64,000 nt of DNA from Zeugodacus cucurbitae (lineage: Eukaryota > Arthropoda > Insecta > Diptera > Tephritidae): contig NC_071671.1 in NCBI RefSeq assembly GCF_028554725.1, positions 46,346,501 through 46,410,500 on the forward strand. Direction: 5' to 3'. Made by a program: the position numbers and the translations under genes. The notes under the pieces are model-generated. The model ran no database searches. It was not told the origin of the DNA and worked only from the letters and a program-made list of their open reading frames with translations. This document shows, one piece after another, positions 34,195 to 44,949 of this stretch; within the stretch, counting starts at the first letter, position 1; each line of letters begins with the position of its first letter.

Positions 34195-34692
34195 GCGTGT
34201 TTTATTTGACCAGCAAATTAAGCTATAGCTTATTTTGTATGTAAGACTTAGCCAACATAATTATGTTGGCTTGTCATAAGCTATCATAGCTTGTATATTG
34301 AACTAGAGGCATTGCCAGTTCATCGGTTTTTTTTTCATTCACAATAGTTGGGTTTTTTTTCCAAAAAAATGTAGTTGGCAATAGCGAGAAACCCCATTTT
34401 GACAGATAAAAATGTAAACAAACCAAAATTTTAAATTCTATCGAACTTTATCCATATTTATTTAGACCATCCCGGATCTAATAATGATTGTAGATTCCTT
34501 AAAAACCTCAGAATATTATAGAAAAGCGGTAAACACTTATTTTATTTGTTTCAAATAAGTTACATTTCAGCTGAGAGTTCGGGCCCGCATTGCCAACACA
34601 ATTCATTTTTAAGCGAAGATATGAAATAAGCTAAATGCGTTTTATTTGTCCATGATTTAGCTATTAGCTTGTGGTGGTCAAATAAAACACGC
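34195..34692. mobile_element. 498-bp MITE with 18-bp perfect inverted termini
   Basis: The terminal sequence GCGTGTTTTATTTGACCA (34195-34212) is repeated exactly in inverse at 34675-34692. Similarity continues inward (AAGCTA-type motifs on both sides), and a second inner copy of the motif (GCGTTTTATTTGTCCA) lies at about 34638. A perfect 22-bp palindrome lies at 34250-34271. No coding frame. No convincing target duplication, so the superfamily is open. Confidence 0.65.
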
Positions 34693-36329
34693 CTATTATT
34701 GTAATTGTTTCTGATTGTTTTCTGGTGCACATTTCTGAGAACAAAATTATCTGAACAGAATCGACGAAATCGAAACCAACGGAATCAATACCATAAACAC
34801 TGTATACATTTTCAACCACTTTGTTTGCCTTTCCGCAATTGGCTTAAACCCAGTATATGTTGTTAAGAATCTATCGAAGTCGAATAAATTAAAAGTTCAC
34901 TGATATTTGGAACATAACAAATACACCGGAATCTGTTCGTTTTGACGAAAAAAATAGTGAAAAAATAGTCAATTAAAGCCACATAATTCTTCTCAATATT
35001 GAAGTATAATCAAATAATCATTTGTTCATTAGTTATGAAGGCCAGAAATATACGATTTTTCAAGTATCAAATTTATAAAAACGAATTAAATAAAATGGTT
35101 TTTGTATTGAAAAGACATTGCGAAAACCTAAAATATGACATTATAATACGATAATCTAAAATTTTATTTGTTAACTAGTGTAAAACTGCACTAAAATATG
35201 CATTTATGACGACGTTGAAAATCTTGATTTTCTAAACAATATTATAAATTTCCAAGAAGTTGTCTATTCATGTTTTTATTCTTACGAACTGTGTATAATT
35301 CATACATACATTTATACATAAAAGTGTTTATTTAACAATTTCATTCTGTTCGAGAGACAAATGCGGAAGCATATTGTTAATGAACCCATTCTCTCTTTAA
35401 GCACGTTGTCATTTAGTTTGCGCTCGCTAGCGCTCTTACAGCAATCCCTGTAGGAAAACCATGTAGCTTGTTCGTGAATATTAAATATTGTTGTTGTATT
35501 TAAATGAGAAAATAGGTAGCAAATGCATAAAAATCTCATTCCCAGTTTGGTTAATAGTGTAGAAGATTTCGCGAAGAACATATAGAATGCACTTTTTTTA
35601 TATTTTAATGAGATTTTAGATACTTGAAGCAGATTATTTTGAGTTGAAACTTATTATTATTATTTTTTATTTTGAAGAGAGAACTCATTATATTTAAACT
35701 TCATTCCCTTCCCTTCGCATTTGTTCTAAAATAATTACATAATATATTTTATAAAAAAATATGGCTTAATATAAAAATTATTTTCTCTTAATTTTTTCGA
35801 AATTCTGTTTTGATTGACAACTTAAGTAGTTTTTATAATTTTATACTGCTAGAATCAATATTCATAAAATTCTTGTAATATATTTTTAAATTGCCCATTA
35901 ATTACAATTTCTATATTTTATAAAAATATATTAAATTTATTTAAAAAAAATTATAATAAAAATATCGAATTTAAATTATTTATTAAATTAAGTGTAAGCT
36001 TTAAAGATTAAAAAAGTGTACATGTATTGTATATATTTCTAGTTACTTAATTCATTTCCACATTCCAAGAGTTATGAATTTCCTTCAAGGTCTTTGTTGC
36101 AGTAAGAGCAATGCGCATATCATAACTTGTATATCCCCTCAATACGCTTGTGATCAATACATTGATCGGATAAAGAGTGGAATTTATTAATAGAAAGAGT
36201 AAAATATTTAACCGGAATATTTAAGCACACACAATCTAAGCTGTTTGTTTATTAAGCAAACATCTCTGACTGAAACAGCGTGTATTTGCGAATTCCCAGT
36301 TTGGTGCTCGCCTACAAGTCTAATCTGAA
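34693..36329. other. AT-rich intergenic DNA
   Basis: Very AT-rich (especially 35580-36000), no supported gene. The last 100 bases form the presumed leader of the ORF at 36330. Confidence 0.4.
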
Positions 36330-36572
36330 ATGGATACACCTTTAAACGTGACTGACAGCACCTTTACAGAGCTGGAGGAGGAAAAACAGAGGCTTCACAT
36401 TACAACTAAGGAACCGAGCCTTACACCACGCTTCGTGGACACCGCAAAGACACCAGTAACTGATGGACTTATAGACGATAGCGTAATTGTGTCTTGTTTG
36501 GAATGCTGTTTCATCAGTGATGCCGTTACAGAAAATGATGATGTTGACTATTTTTGTTGTTGCTTCGATTAA
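36330..36572 (+). CDS. Small uncharacterised protein, 80 aa, Cys-rich C-terminal tail
   Basis: A single uninterrupted frame with start context CTGAAATGG and stop TAA, then AATAAA signals at 36574 and 36627. Codons are balanced at the third position, unlike the AT-driven spurious frames around it. The protein has no signal peptide. It is acidic and Thr/Glu-rich at the start (DSTFTELEEEKQR), then a polar middle. The C-terminus has two cysteine clusters, VSCLECCFISD and DYFCCCFD, which could be palmitoylated or bind metal. I do not recognise the family. It lies between serpins B and C on the other strand. An antisense frame of equal length exists but has no start/leader support. Confidence 0.55.
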   Translation: MDTPLNVTDSTFTELEEEKQRLHITTKEPSLTPRFVDTAKTPVTDGLIDDSVIVSCLECCFISDAVTENDDVDYFCCCFD

Positions 36573-36639
36573 AAATAAAAACAATTTAGCTATGTATTTT
36601 TGTAAGCAATTTTTATTATTTTTATAAATAAAATTTGAA

Positions 36640-38271
36640 ATTACAAAACAAAAATCATTAAATTTTTGTAATTTTATTTTTCATTATCATGTCATGGAAT
36701 TGTAATTGTTTAGCTTTATCTTTTATCTCATAAACAATGTAATAATGATGAAATTATATAAAGAAGAGCCCATCAGAGTAAACTTGTTATAAGCTGAGAT
36801 AAAAAGTTGTATATTAGATTTGGCTTATTTAAGAGAAGTCTGTTTTATATTGGCATGATCTTCTCCATAAAAGAAGTCAATCTAAGAGTGACATAAGCTT
36901 TAGAAACCCGTATATTAAATATTTCATGCTTTGGAGAACTTTTTTAACTTAACTTAAAGGTTATGAATCTGCTTCCCTGGCAACTTTTGACTCATTATAA
37001 TCAAAGCCTCTTATTTTGTTCTCTAAATTTTGTTAGAGAACATGTGTATAATTTACCGTATACGTATGTAGGTAGGCCACTTGATTCTCAGAGATTTTTG
37101 TTCTATGATTATTATTCAAATTCGATTTTATTACAATAAATATCTTCAATTCGTCAAGCGTTGGAGATTAACCAATGATAACACACGATATCAGATGTTC
37201 AAACACAAAGTTTTCCCTTGAGCTATTCACAATGTACAAGTGATCTAAAATATGTACAACAAAACTTATCGAATTCAATTTGTTGTTGCTTTTCCATGCA
37301 TATCCCATATCATCAAATACAATATTATGAGATCTATAAAAGATTCCAAACAGTAGATGATTTTCAAATTATGTGGAATTCCAAATTTGCTATTCTTTGA
37401 GTTAAGTTAGGTCATATTTGATTTCCTCTCACACTATTATGTCCTCGTTGAATAATGTTTGATATGAGCAACTTCCGCCACATCGTCACCATATCAGACA
37501 GTGACCACCGCTAGTAGGGTTCTTATGTCTTTCCTTTTAAATTTCAGTATTCAAAGCTCTATCTACAACATGTTTGTCGATTAACTATCTTCACATAGCC
37601 TCCAAGTGGTCGAAAATTTGTTTTGAGAAGACACTACCCCCACTCATTTGTCCTCGGGTTTGCATCCGTCTATCTTCGAATCTTAGTCTACCTTCCCCTT
37701 ATCCCACGCCTCTCTAAAGTAGAAGAGAGTCGAGAGAGGAACTCTTTGTTCAGAGCTTAATTTAGATTTCCTTCTAAAGGATTACGAAAGTCCGTGATAT
37801 TTAATTTGATATTTAAAGTTGTTGTATTATTTTAAGAAATATTCTCTAGTATTTTAAATCCGCTTTTTATTCTTTCGAAGCAATTTTGGCACATTTTTTA
37901 AAGCCGTTCGGTTTAATTATGAGAAACCAATTTTAAATTCATCAGTCTTTTCATCTTGTATCAAAAAACGATAATTAAGCATCTTCCTACAGATATGAGA
38001 GATCAAAAACAAGTACTCGGGTATCATGGACGATTTGACTTCGATTCAATGCCAAAAAACTTGAGTCAACTAGATGAGGAACGATTCATCTCTTCTCCTG
38101 CAACACTCAAAAGAAATTCGGGAAAGTTTTAACTTAACAAAATAAATTGTCAAGTTGTGTAGTTTATTGTGTTTAACGACAAGTATTGGAACTTAAGTTC
38201 TTTATTAGACCTTTTCCATTATTTTTAAAATATGAAATTTTAAATTTATTATTTCTTCTCATTTGTTTTAC
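36640..38271. other. Intergenic and 3' flank of serpin C
   Basis: No supported gene. TTTATT at 38245-38250 and 38201-38206 are candidate poly(A) signals of serpin C on the - strand. Confidence 0.4.
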
Positions 38272-39678
38272 TCAAACATTCACAATGTGTCCAGCCATTA
38301 GAACGGCTACCTCAGATTTGATTATGAAGTAAAACGGATGATTCACGACTAGCTGCATGGGGCGTCTAAAAAAACCGCTTAGTGCTAAAGAATAGAGATT
38401 ATAAAAATCAGCAAACAAACTTTTCGTTATATTTCTAACAAACAAACTTACAAAATTCATCTTCAGCAGTCGGCGCACCGCCGTACTCATCTACGCGCCA
38501 GATCGCTTTATGTGGCACATTCGTCACAGCTGGTGAGCGTGTATTGAAAAACGAGGAGAACATGTGTGTGAATTTCGTTTCGCCATCGAAAATGCGTGCG
38601 AAGCCCAACTGAAAGGTGCAATAAATTTATTAAAAATTTCCGAAAGCGGTATACAAAAACCAAATGCAACTAACCGCACTCAAAGCGCTTTTCAGATCCA
38701 CATCATATTCGACGCGAAATTTCGGCAACGTCAGAACGATTTTCTGCTCGCTCAATTGCGCCTCGAGCTTGGTGAGATCTTCATGCAAGAGTTGCACTTC
38801 GAGTTTTCCCAAACCATCCATTTGATTGGGCAAAAGCAGCCACAATTTCAGTGTCTCATTCGCATATGGCAACTCCACCAGCTTGGCATCCAAATGTGTC
38901 AAATCGGCATAGCGAAATTTGTGGGTCACAAACATGCAATCGACTAATTTATGTTGCACGCGATCGGTAAAGAAATTCAATTTCTCCGTCTCCTTTACAT
39001 TGAAACCCACCGCCCATGGCGCGTGAAATACCGCCGCAGAGGCCAAGACAAAGCGTTCACGCAATTCGGCCAATTTAGGGCTGACCACCTCACCGCAACT
39101 GTAGTTGGACTGTTGCAGGAACCAATAGTTGAGCTCATCAACGCTTTTACGATTGAAATCGACCATTTGAGTTGGTGTTTCGAAATGCTTTGCCATTTCC
39201 ACGAACTCATCTTGAAATTTGAATAATACATGTTCCTGCACATAGATGGCGCTCAGCAGGCGCGCTTTCGCTTGAGCTTGTGTCTTCACCGAACCCAATA
39301 GCAGTGACATATTCAGTGTGGCAGTGGGCTTGCGCTCCGTTTGCGACAAATGCAAGGCGGCGCGTAGTGCGGCAGCCTCCTGTTCGTTGGTGCCGTACGT
39401 GAGCAGCGTGAGTAACGCCTGCACGAGCACGGGCGAAAGGAGCACATTCTGCGCAGGTGATTGCAGACCCAACGCCGTGCTGAGCGTCAAGGCAAAGCGA
39501 TCGCTGGCGAGCTTCGCAGTGAGCGCCGGTGCGGTGGCTGTGATCGTCTGCAGCACGAAAATACAGCTGAGTGCAACGAAGACTGTTGAAAAGCGAGATG
39601 AGGGTTAATATAAAGTATTTGGTTTTAAGTTTAATTCTATATCTTATTTAATTTGAACTTACATGGCCTCAAAATCAT
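38272..39678 (-). CDS. Serpin C, predicted non-inhibitory secreted serpin
   Basis: Four exons on the - strand: 39678-39663, 39582-38675, 38608-38452, 38384-38272; 397 residues. The last acceptor (TTTAG|CACTAAG) was chosen because it alone keeps the frame into the conserved VVNHPFYFII strand. Signal peptide MILRP|FFVALSCIFVLQTITA. The core is diverged: the usual VNAxxFKxxW block reads ASAAVFHAPWAVGF and helix regions are shortened. The loop hinge after Gly351 is GAPTAEDEF, with Pro at P12 and acidic residues at P9-P7, incompatible with rapid loop insertion. P1 would fall near Phe365 in SLSGFFRRP. Exon 3 is 157 nt, 12 longer than in A and B. Like serpin B, probably not a protease inhibitor; the two share P12 Pro and may share an ancestor. 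Confidence 0.9.
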
Positions 39679-39699
39679 TTCGATTAGTTAATTATTTGG

Positions 39700-40135
39700 A
39701 AAGTCTAACAGCGCAAGTGGTAAAGACAAGTACCGAAAATTTTTCTTTAAGAATGTGTATTCTTTAACATCTACTTGTTGACTGAATTCTTTTCATGTAG
39801 CTCTGTTCAGTTTTTGCCATTAACTAAATTTTGACTAGATAATGCCTCCATACATACATCTGTATTTACATAATAAAGCTAAGATTAGTATTCTCGCAAG
39901 TACAGTGTGGCTCTAAAGTCCAACGACTAACAGGAACTTTCGATAGACATTTTGATAAAGACAAAAGTTAGTTTCATCACTCAACTAAATTAATTAATAA
40001 ATAATGCAATTCAGGAAAAATAGAGTTTGTGTTTCTCTGGAACTAATACTTTACCGGTATTTTCAATAACTATATCTCACATATTTTATAATGTTTATCT
40101 TCAAATTAAGCTCCGTTTGAGTCAATTTCCATATA
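39700..40135. other. Upstream flank of serpin C
   Basis: An ATTCAGTCAAC initiator-like site lies on the - strand near 39785, about 110 nt upstream of the start codon, without a TATA box. Nothing else seen. Confidence 0.35.
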
Positions 40136-40594
40136 CAGTTGAACTTCCATAACTCGAACTTTTGAAGTAGCAATAGTAGGCAACTTTCATACAAATTTCC
40201 TTCCATAAATCAAACTTTTCGACCAGAGCATAATACAAAATTTAAAATATTTCTATCGAGGTAGAATTTTTAATCTATATCTTATGTGTTCGCCTACATA
40301 AGATATTAATTAAAAAAGTATGATATTACACTTATAAATTGCATAAATCATGTAACAAAGGCATGGAATGCAAGCGTCAAGAGCCAAACAATACCAAACT
40401 GCAACAAACAAAATTCAGAATACATGTTTTAACGTATGAACATACAATTTTTTGCGAATTAAATAAATAAAACCTATATTTTATTGCGTTTTGAAAAATT
40501 ATATTTTTTTAATGAAAATTCTATAACTCGAAGTCTCTCTAACTCGAAGTTTTTTTTGGGGATTATGGTGATTCGAGTTAGAGAAGTTCCACTG
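40136..40594. mobile_element. Pogo/Tigger-like MITE, 459 bp
   Basis: Flanked by TA on both sides (40134-40135, 40595-40596). The inverted termini are CAGTTGAACTTCCATAACTC (left) and CAGTGGAACTTCTCTAACTC (complement of right). The CAGTxGAACTTC...AACTCGA terminus with TA duplication is characteristic of the pogo/Tigger group. A subterminal AACTCGAAG motif recurs at 40526-40552. No coding capacity. Confidence 0.8.
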
Positions 40595-40596
40595 TA

Positions 40597-41725
40597 CTAT
40601 ACATTTTTATCATTTTCTATACACCGCTCTGGGTCTTGGCCAAGAGAGCTTTTTATTCCTTTGAGCACATCTTTTGCGATTTCAATCGACTCTTACTCTC
40701 TTATCGAATGCTTCAGCCTTGACATAAAAAAAGATTACAAAAACTGATAAAGCGACTTCTCCGATATTATTATGGCGATTCTTTAGCCTAACATATTCGA
40801 AATTTTCTTCCTTTTTTTTAACATGATTGAAAAACAATTGTAAGGAACAAATTTTGGCGGTCCCTTTCTTTTGTCGTTATTATGTCTAGTTTTCAGATCT
40901 TTAGATATGATTAAATCAAGTTGGGAACATTTTTTAGTGAATAAATCAATCCTATCAAGTCAAGTTCTTCCAAGAATGTCTCCAGATATTCGGGTAACGT
41001 TACCAATTTAGTAAAACAAAGTATATGTTCCTGTTATATTATTATTTTATTTTGAAAGTGATCGGTTCTATCCCCCCGCTTCGTTAGAGATAAGACGACT
41101 CACCACTCTGTAGATTCTAGGCTCGAACGCAGCCGTTAAGAGGACTTTCAAACGACAATGAGTTCCGGTCTTTATTTTTAACCCGTGTTTGTCAGCCTCT
41201 GCGTTTTTTTTATTCTATAAAATATATTTATAGTGACTTGAATATATGAGAGAAGACACTTCCGAAAAAAAAACAATGTTTTCACTTCCGTTTCTTTAAT
41301 CAATCAAATCGGTTTACAAACTTTTGTTTAACACTGTAACAGAAAAAGCACACAACAGAGCTGCTCTCCGTGTTTTGCTCATCATTTGAAGATGATTTTC
41401 TTATCACCAAATATAAATAAAAATATTACTATATAGATTTGTTGATAAAAAAAGTTTTATTGGAAAGCTCTTAGAAGCTTGTAACTACTGCACATCATAC
41501 ATATTTCAATGAGTATTTTTTTTTTAAACATTCCAGCTTCCTATTCTTCATCTTCTAACTGGAAACTTCTGGCGTAGTTTCATTCTATTTTTTTTACAAT
41601 TTTATAAAAAATGACGCATAACGTCATTGTTACATATATATATATATGTATATATAAATTAATATTACGAGTGAAGATGTTATAAGTCTTAAGAGTTGTA
41701 TGTATATAGATAATTATATTTTTTA
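40597..41725. other. Intergenic and 3' flank of serpin D
   Basis: No supported gene. TTTATT near 41456 may be the serpin D poly(A) signal on the - strand; a (TA)n tract lies near 41635-41655. Confidence 0.4.
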
Positions 41726-43950
41726 CTAGATTTTAACGACATGCCCAATGAATAAGACAGCTTGCGGACTACGTATGGCGAACATAAATGGATGATCAGC
41801 CGTGAAGCGGATGATGCGATTGGGCAGTGAGAGCGGTATTAGCTTGATAACTGTAATGAGACAAGAGCGTAGAGTTAAAATTTTTGCGTTTAGAATTATG
41901 CTGCAATTTCTACACTTTAGAAGAATTTTTAAAATATATTATCGATTACTTACAGGACGCTGCTGCCGCTTCTGAGCCCGCCTCATTGACATTGAGGAAG
42001 GCCTTGTGCTGCACTTGCGACACAACAGCCGACTCTTGATAGAAGAAGCCTTTCAAACTAGCGTTTTCGTTGAAAAGATCCGTGATTCCAAGCTAAAATT
42101 TTAAAGACAAAATACATTTTATTCAAGAAAACTTTTATTAGTTTATATAACGGGTCAGAAGTGAGAGTCCATTGAGACTCAAGCCAATCTTAGCTATCAC
42201 TTTCATAGAAATCCTTATAGCCACCACAACTCACCTGATTTAGAGGGCGCCTCATGTCAATATCAAAGTCAATGCTGAATTTAGGTATTCTTATTGTGAC
42301 CGTCTCCAAACGCATACGCGCCGATAAACTCTTCAAATCGACATCATTCAAACGCTGCTCCATGTCTGCCAAACCATCAGGCTTGTTCGGCAGCAAAATC
42401 ATCATCGATATATTCGAGTTTGCATATTTCAACTCTACACCGGTTGCGTCCAATTCCGGAAATTCACCATAGTTGAATGAGTCATCACTATACATCATAT
42501 CGACAGACACTGCACGCTGGGGCGTCACATAGAATTTCTGCTTCTCCGTGTCACGCGTAGAGAACTCCTTCGCCCACTTGGCCTTAAAGTGTATCGCATT
42601 GACGAGCATCGCCTGCGTTTGCGCATCCAATTGCGCCGGCACGACCAGTTCGCGTATAATATTTTGCGTCTTCTGCGCCACCCAATTGTTAATAGAAGCC
42701 GCCGCAAACGGCGATCTAAAGTCGATCGCCTCAATTTCGCTGTTGAAATTACTTGCTAATTCCTGTACGTTCCGTAGCAGTGTCTTCTCTCGGCTATGAT
42801 ACATTTTATTCGCCATCACCAGCTGTACATTGCCTGCGTTCAATTGTGTCCTCAGTTTTTGGAAGAACGCAACCGTGTCCCGATTGTTGGCGTGCAGTCC
42901 GAGCGCATTCCGAATCTGATTATAGGTCTCTCCATCGGCGCCGATGGAAACGAATGCCAATAACAATTGCAAGGATATGGGCGAATAGACGACATTTCGC
43001 TGTGACAATGGACCGGCGATTACTTTGAAAAGATTCGCATTGAATTTATTGGGCGCATATGTGTTTGGAAGATTAGTCCCTGCCGGTTTCGAGTTGCTCC
43101 AAACGGGTTTCTGTGTGTCCCTTGTCGGCGCTGTGCCGGGACGAGGACGAGCTTGTGGATAATTCGTTGATGTCGGAAACCGTGGGCTAACCGATGATCG
43201 TGATGCTATATTTGGCGCTGGTACTTGTCCAAAATTATTCGGGTACAGCAATGACGTTCTTTGATAATCGGCTTGTGTTACCGCTATCCTTGTGGTGTAA
43301 GTTGCTAACCTAGGTGTACTCGTTCGCTGCTGCGTCTCGTACGGGTAATACGATTGTGCCGTCGCGCAGACAATCAGTAAAGCAACTAAAAAATATGGAA
43401 AATTTATTTGAATTAAACAAAATTTATATTACAAATAAATAAATGTATATTTTGCACTTTATTCCAAGCAAAAGCTTTGTGCATAAGAAATCACATTTCG
43501 TCGACATGCCGTTATATTTACTGATGACGTGCGCTATGGCAAAACGGTTGTGGTTACAGTTAATCTCACATTATCAGTTATTTCGTTATAACCCTCGTAT
43601 ACTGGGACATAAACTCATGGAGCACTGATCAGCACATCAACACTTAAATCTTCGAAAACACCAATTACATGATAATAATATTTTTGTAATATTTTTTGAA
43701 TTGCATTCAATGTGCGAATATTTGCGATAACCTTTATTTAGTCTCAATCTCTCTCTCTCTCTGTCTTATCTATCTCTCTCATAAAGACTTTTAATTGGAA
43801 AAAATTTGGTTCTGAACTGAGAAAAAAGATTTAAAGTTAACAGTGCCTTCGTTAATCGTAAAAATATGTGTATCGTACCTCGACACGAAAGATGAAACTT
43901 TCCTGTGTATTGTCAGTACAAAGCCCTACCAATACTTTGAAGGACTTCAT
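41726..43950 (-). CDS. Serpin D, inhibitory serpin with low-complexity N-terminal extension
   Basis: Four exons on the - strand: 43950-43930, 43386-42235, 42092-41954, 41850-41726; 478 residues. Exon 1 (MKSFKVL|GTAGGG, phase 0) is the least certain, but it joins in frame to LLLLIVCATAQS to give a classic signal peptide. Next come about 75 residues rich in Pro, Thr, Ser, Arg, Gln and Tyr without fold signatures. The serpin domain starts near NKFNANLFKVIAG, with NVVYSPISLQLLLAFVSIGA and VNAIHFKAKWAKEF. The hinge GSEAAAAS (430-437) is inhibitory. The scissile bond aligns to Leu444-Ser445, suggesting chymotrypsin-like or related targets. The last intron splits the loop at P8/P7 as in serpin A. 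N-terminally extended fly serpins such as Spn28Dc are candidates for the orthologue; this needs a search. Confidence 0.92.
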
Positions 43951-44913
43951 TTATAGGGCTTAGGGGAATTCATGTTGGTGCTCTCAATTTTTTAAACTGT
44001 TTTCAAATCGACGTTTAATTATATTGCGCTTCATTTCGAATCCTTTTGAATTCATAGTAGAAACTGGTTAATTAAGCCCTCTTTTGCTATTGAAATTTAT
44101 CTCCTGGTATCTACTCCTAATATAATAGAATTTACACATTTTTATTTTTACACACAAATGGTAAAAGACTTTTCTTCGTCACTCTTATAACAAATCAGAT
44201 CGGTTCTCTTATAATGATGATTGTAATTTTCATCTATTCGACTTTATTGAAGAATACCATAGACATACATATGTACAATACTCGATTAGATTGAAATAAG
44301 TATTAGAATGTCCGACTCATTCCATCCATCCTTATCAACAACGAAAAACATTATTTTTCTATAATATAAGTATATCCGAATATTTATCTGATATTTCCAC
44401 TAAGCGGGGTTTTTTGCCATTCGCGAATGTGATTACTCACCAAGCACACACTTTTTGAAATTTATAATGACTTCTAATTAGATATAGAATATTATGCTTA
44501 CGAAAAATCCCCTGCATTGTGAACATTGTACTTTTTTGTTTGTTTTGTATTGTATTTTAACACTCTCTGTATACACCTGGTCAGTCTTCAATAAGATAAA
44601 AGTTGCTCTCTACAGCGGATTTTCCAGTTTCAGTTCACTCGTCACTTATGTTATTCACTACTTGATAAATGCGTTAACCGGCCGTGCGCAAGTCGTTCTC
44701 GTGTATTTTATCTCTGTGTTGTGGTTAAAGAGTTCTCATGTACTCTACTTGTACATATGTATTTGCAGCGATATTTTTTGCAATTTTATTTTTACTTGTA
44801 TCTTTTTTTATGATTATTTTTGAGTTTGACTACCAGTTCTTGATCGCGCAAAAAATTCTCGTACGCGCGTATCGAAAGTTTTGTTCGTTGCGGCTGCTAA
44901 GGCGAAGCAGCAC

Positions 44914-44945
44914 TGATCGTGCTTTCAATCGATTTGTACTATATA
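44914..44945 (-). promoter_or_regulatory. TATA/initiator core promoter, possibly of serpin D
   Basis: On the - strand TATATAG begins at 44945, and ATCAGTG, an exact fly initiator match, places +1 at 44914, 31 bases downstream: ideal TATA-to-start spacing. It points toward serpin D, whose first codon is about 960 bases further on, so a 5' leader intron or long leader would be needed. It could instead serve an unseen transcript. The surrounding DNA (44680-45110) is unusually GC-rich for this window. Confidence 0.4.
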
Positions 44946-44949
44946 AACC

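Noticed and set aside
36342..36584. 80-codon antisense frame opposite the Cys-tailed ORF
   Set aside because: Mirror of a likely coding frame, with no leader or poly(A) signal on that strand.
38355..38384. Alternative last acceptor of serpin C (TTTTTTTAG|ACGCC)
   Set aside because: It puts the conserved NHPF strand out of frame and reaches a stop; the acceptor 15 bases upstream keeps frame.
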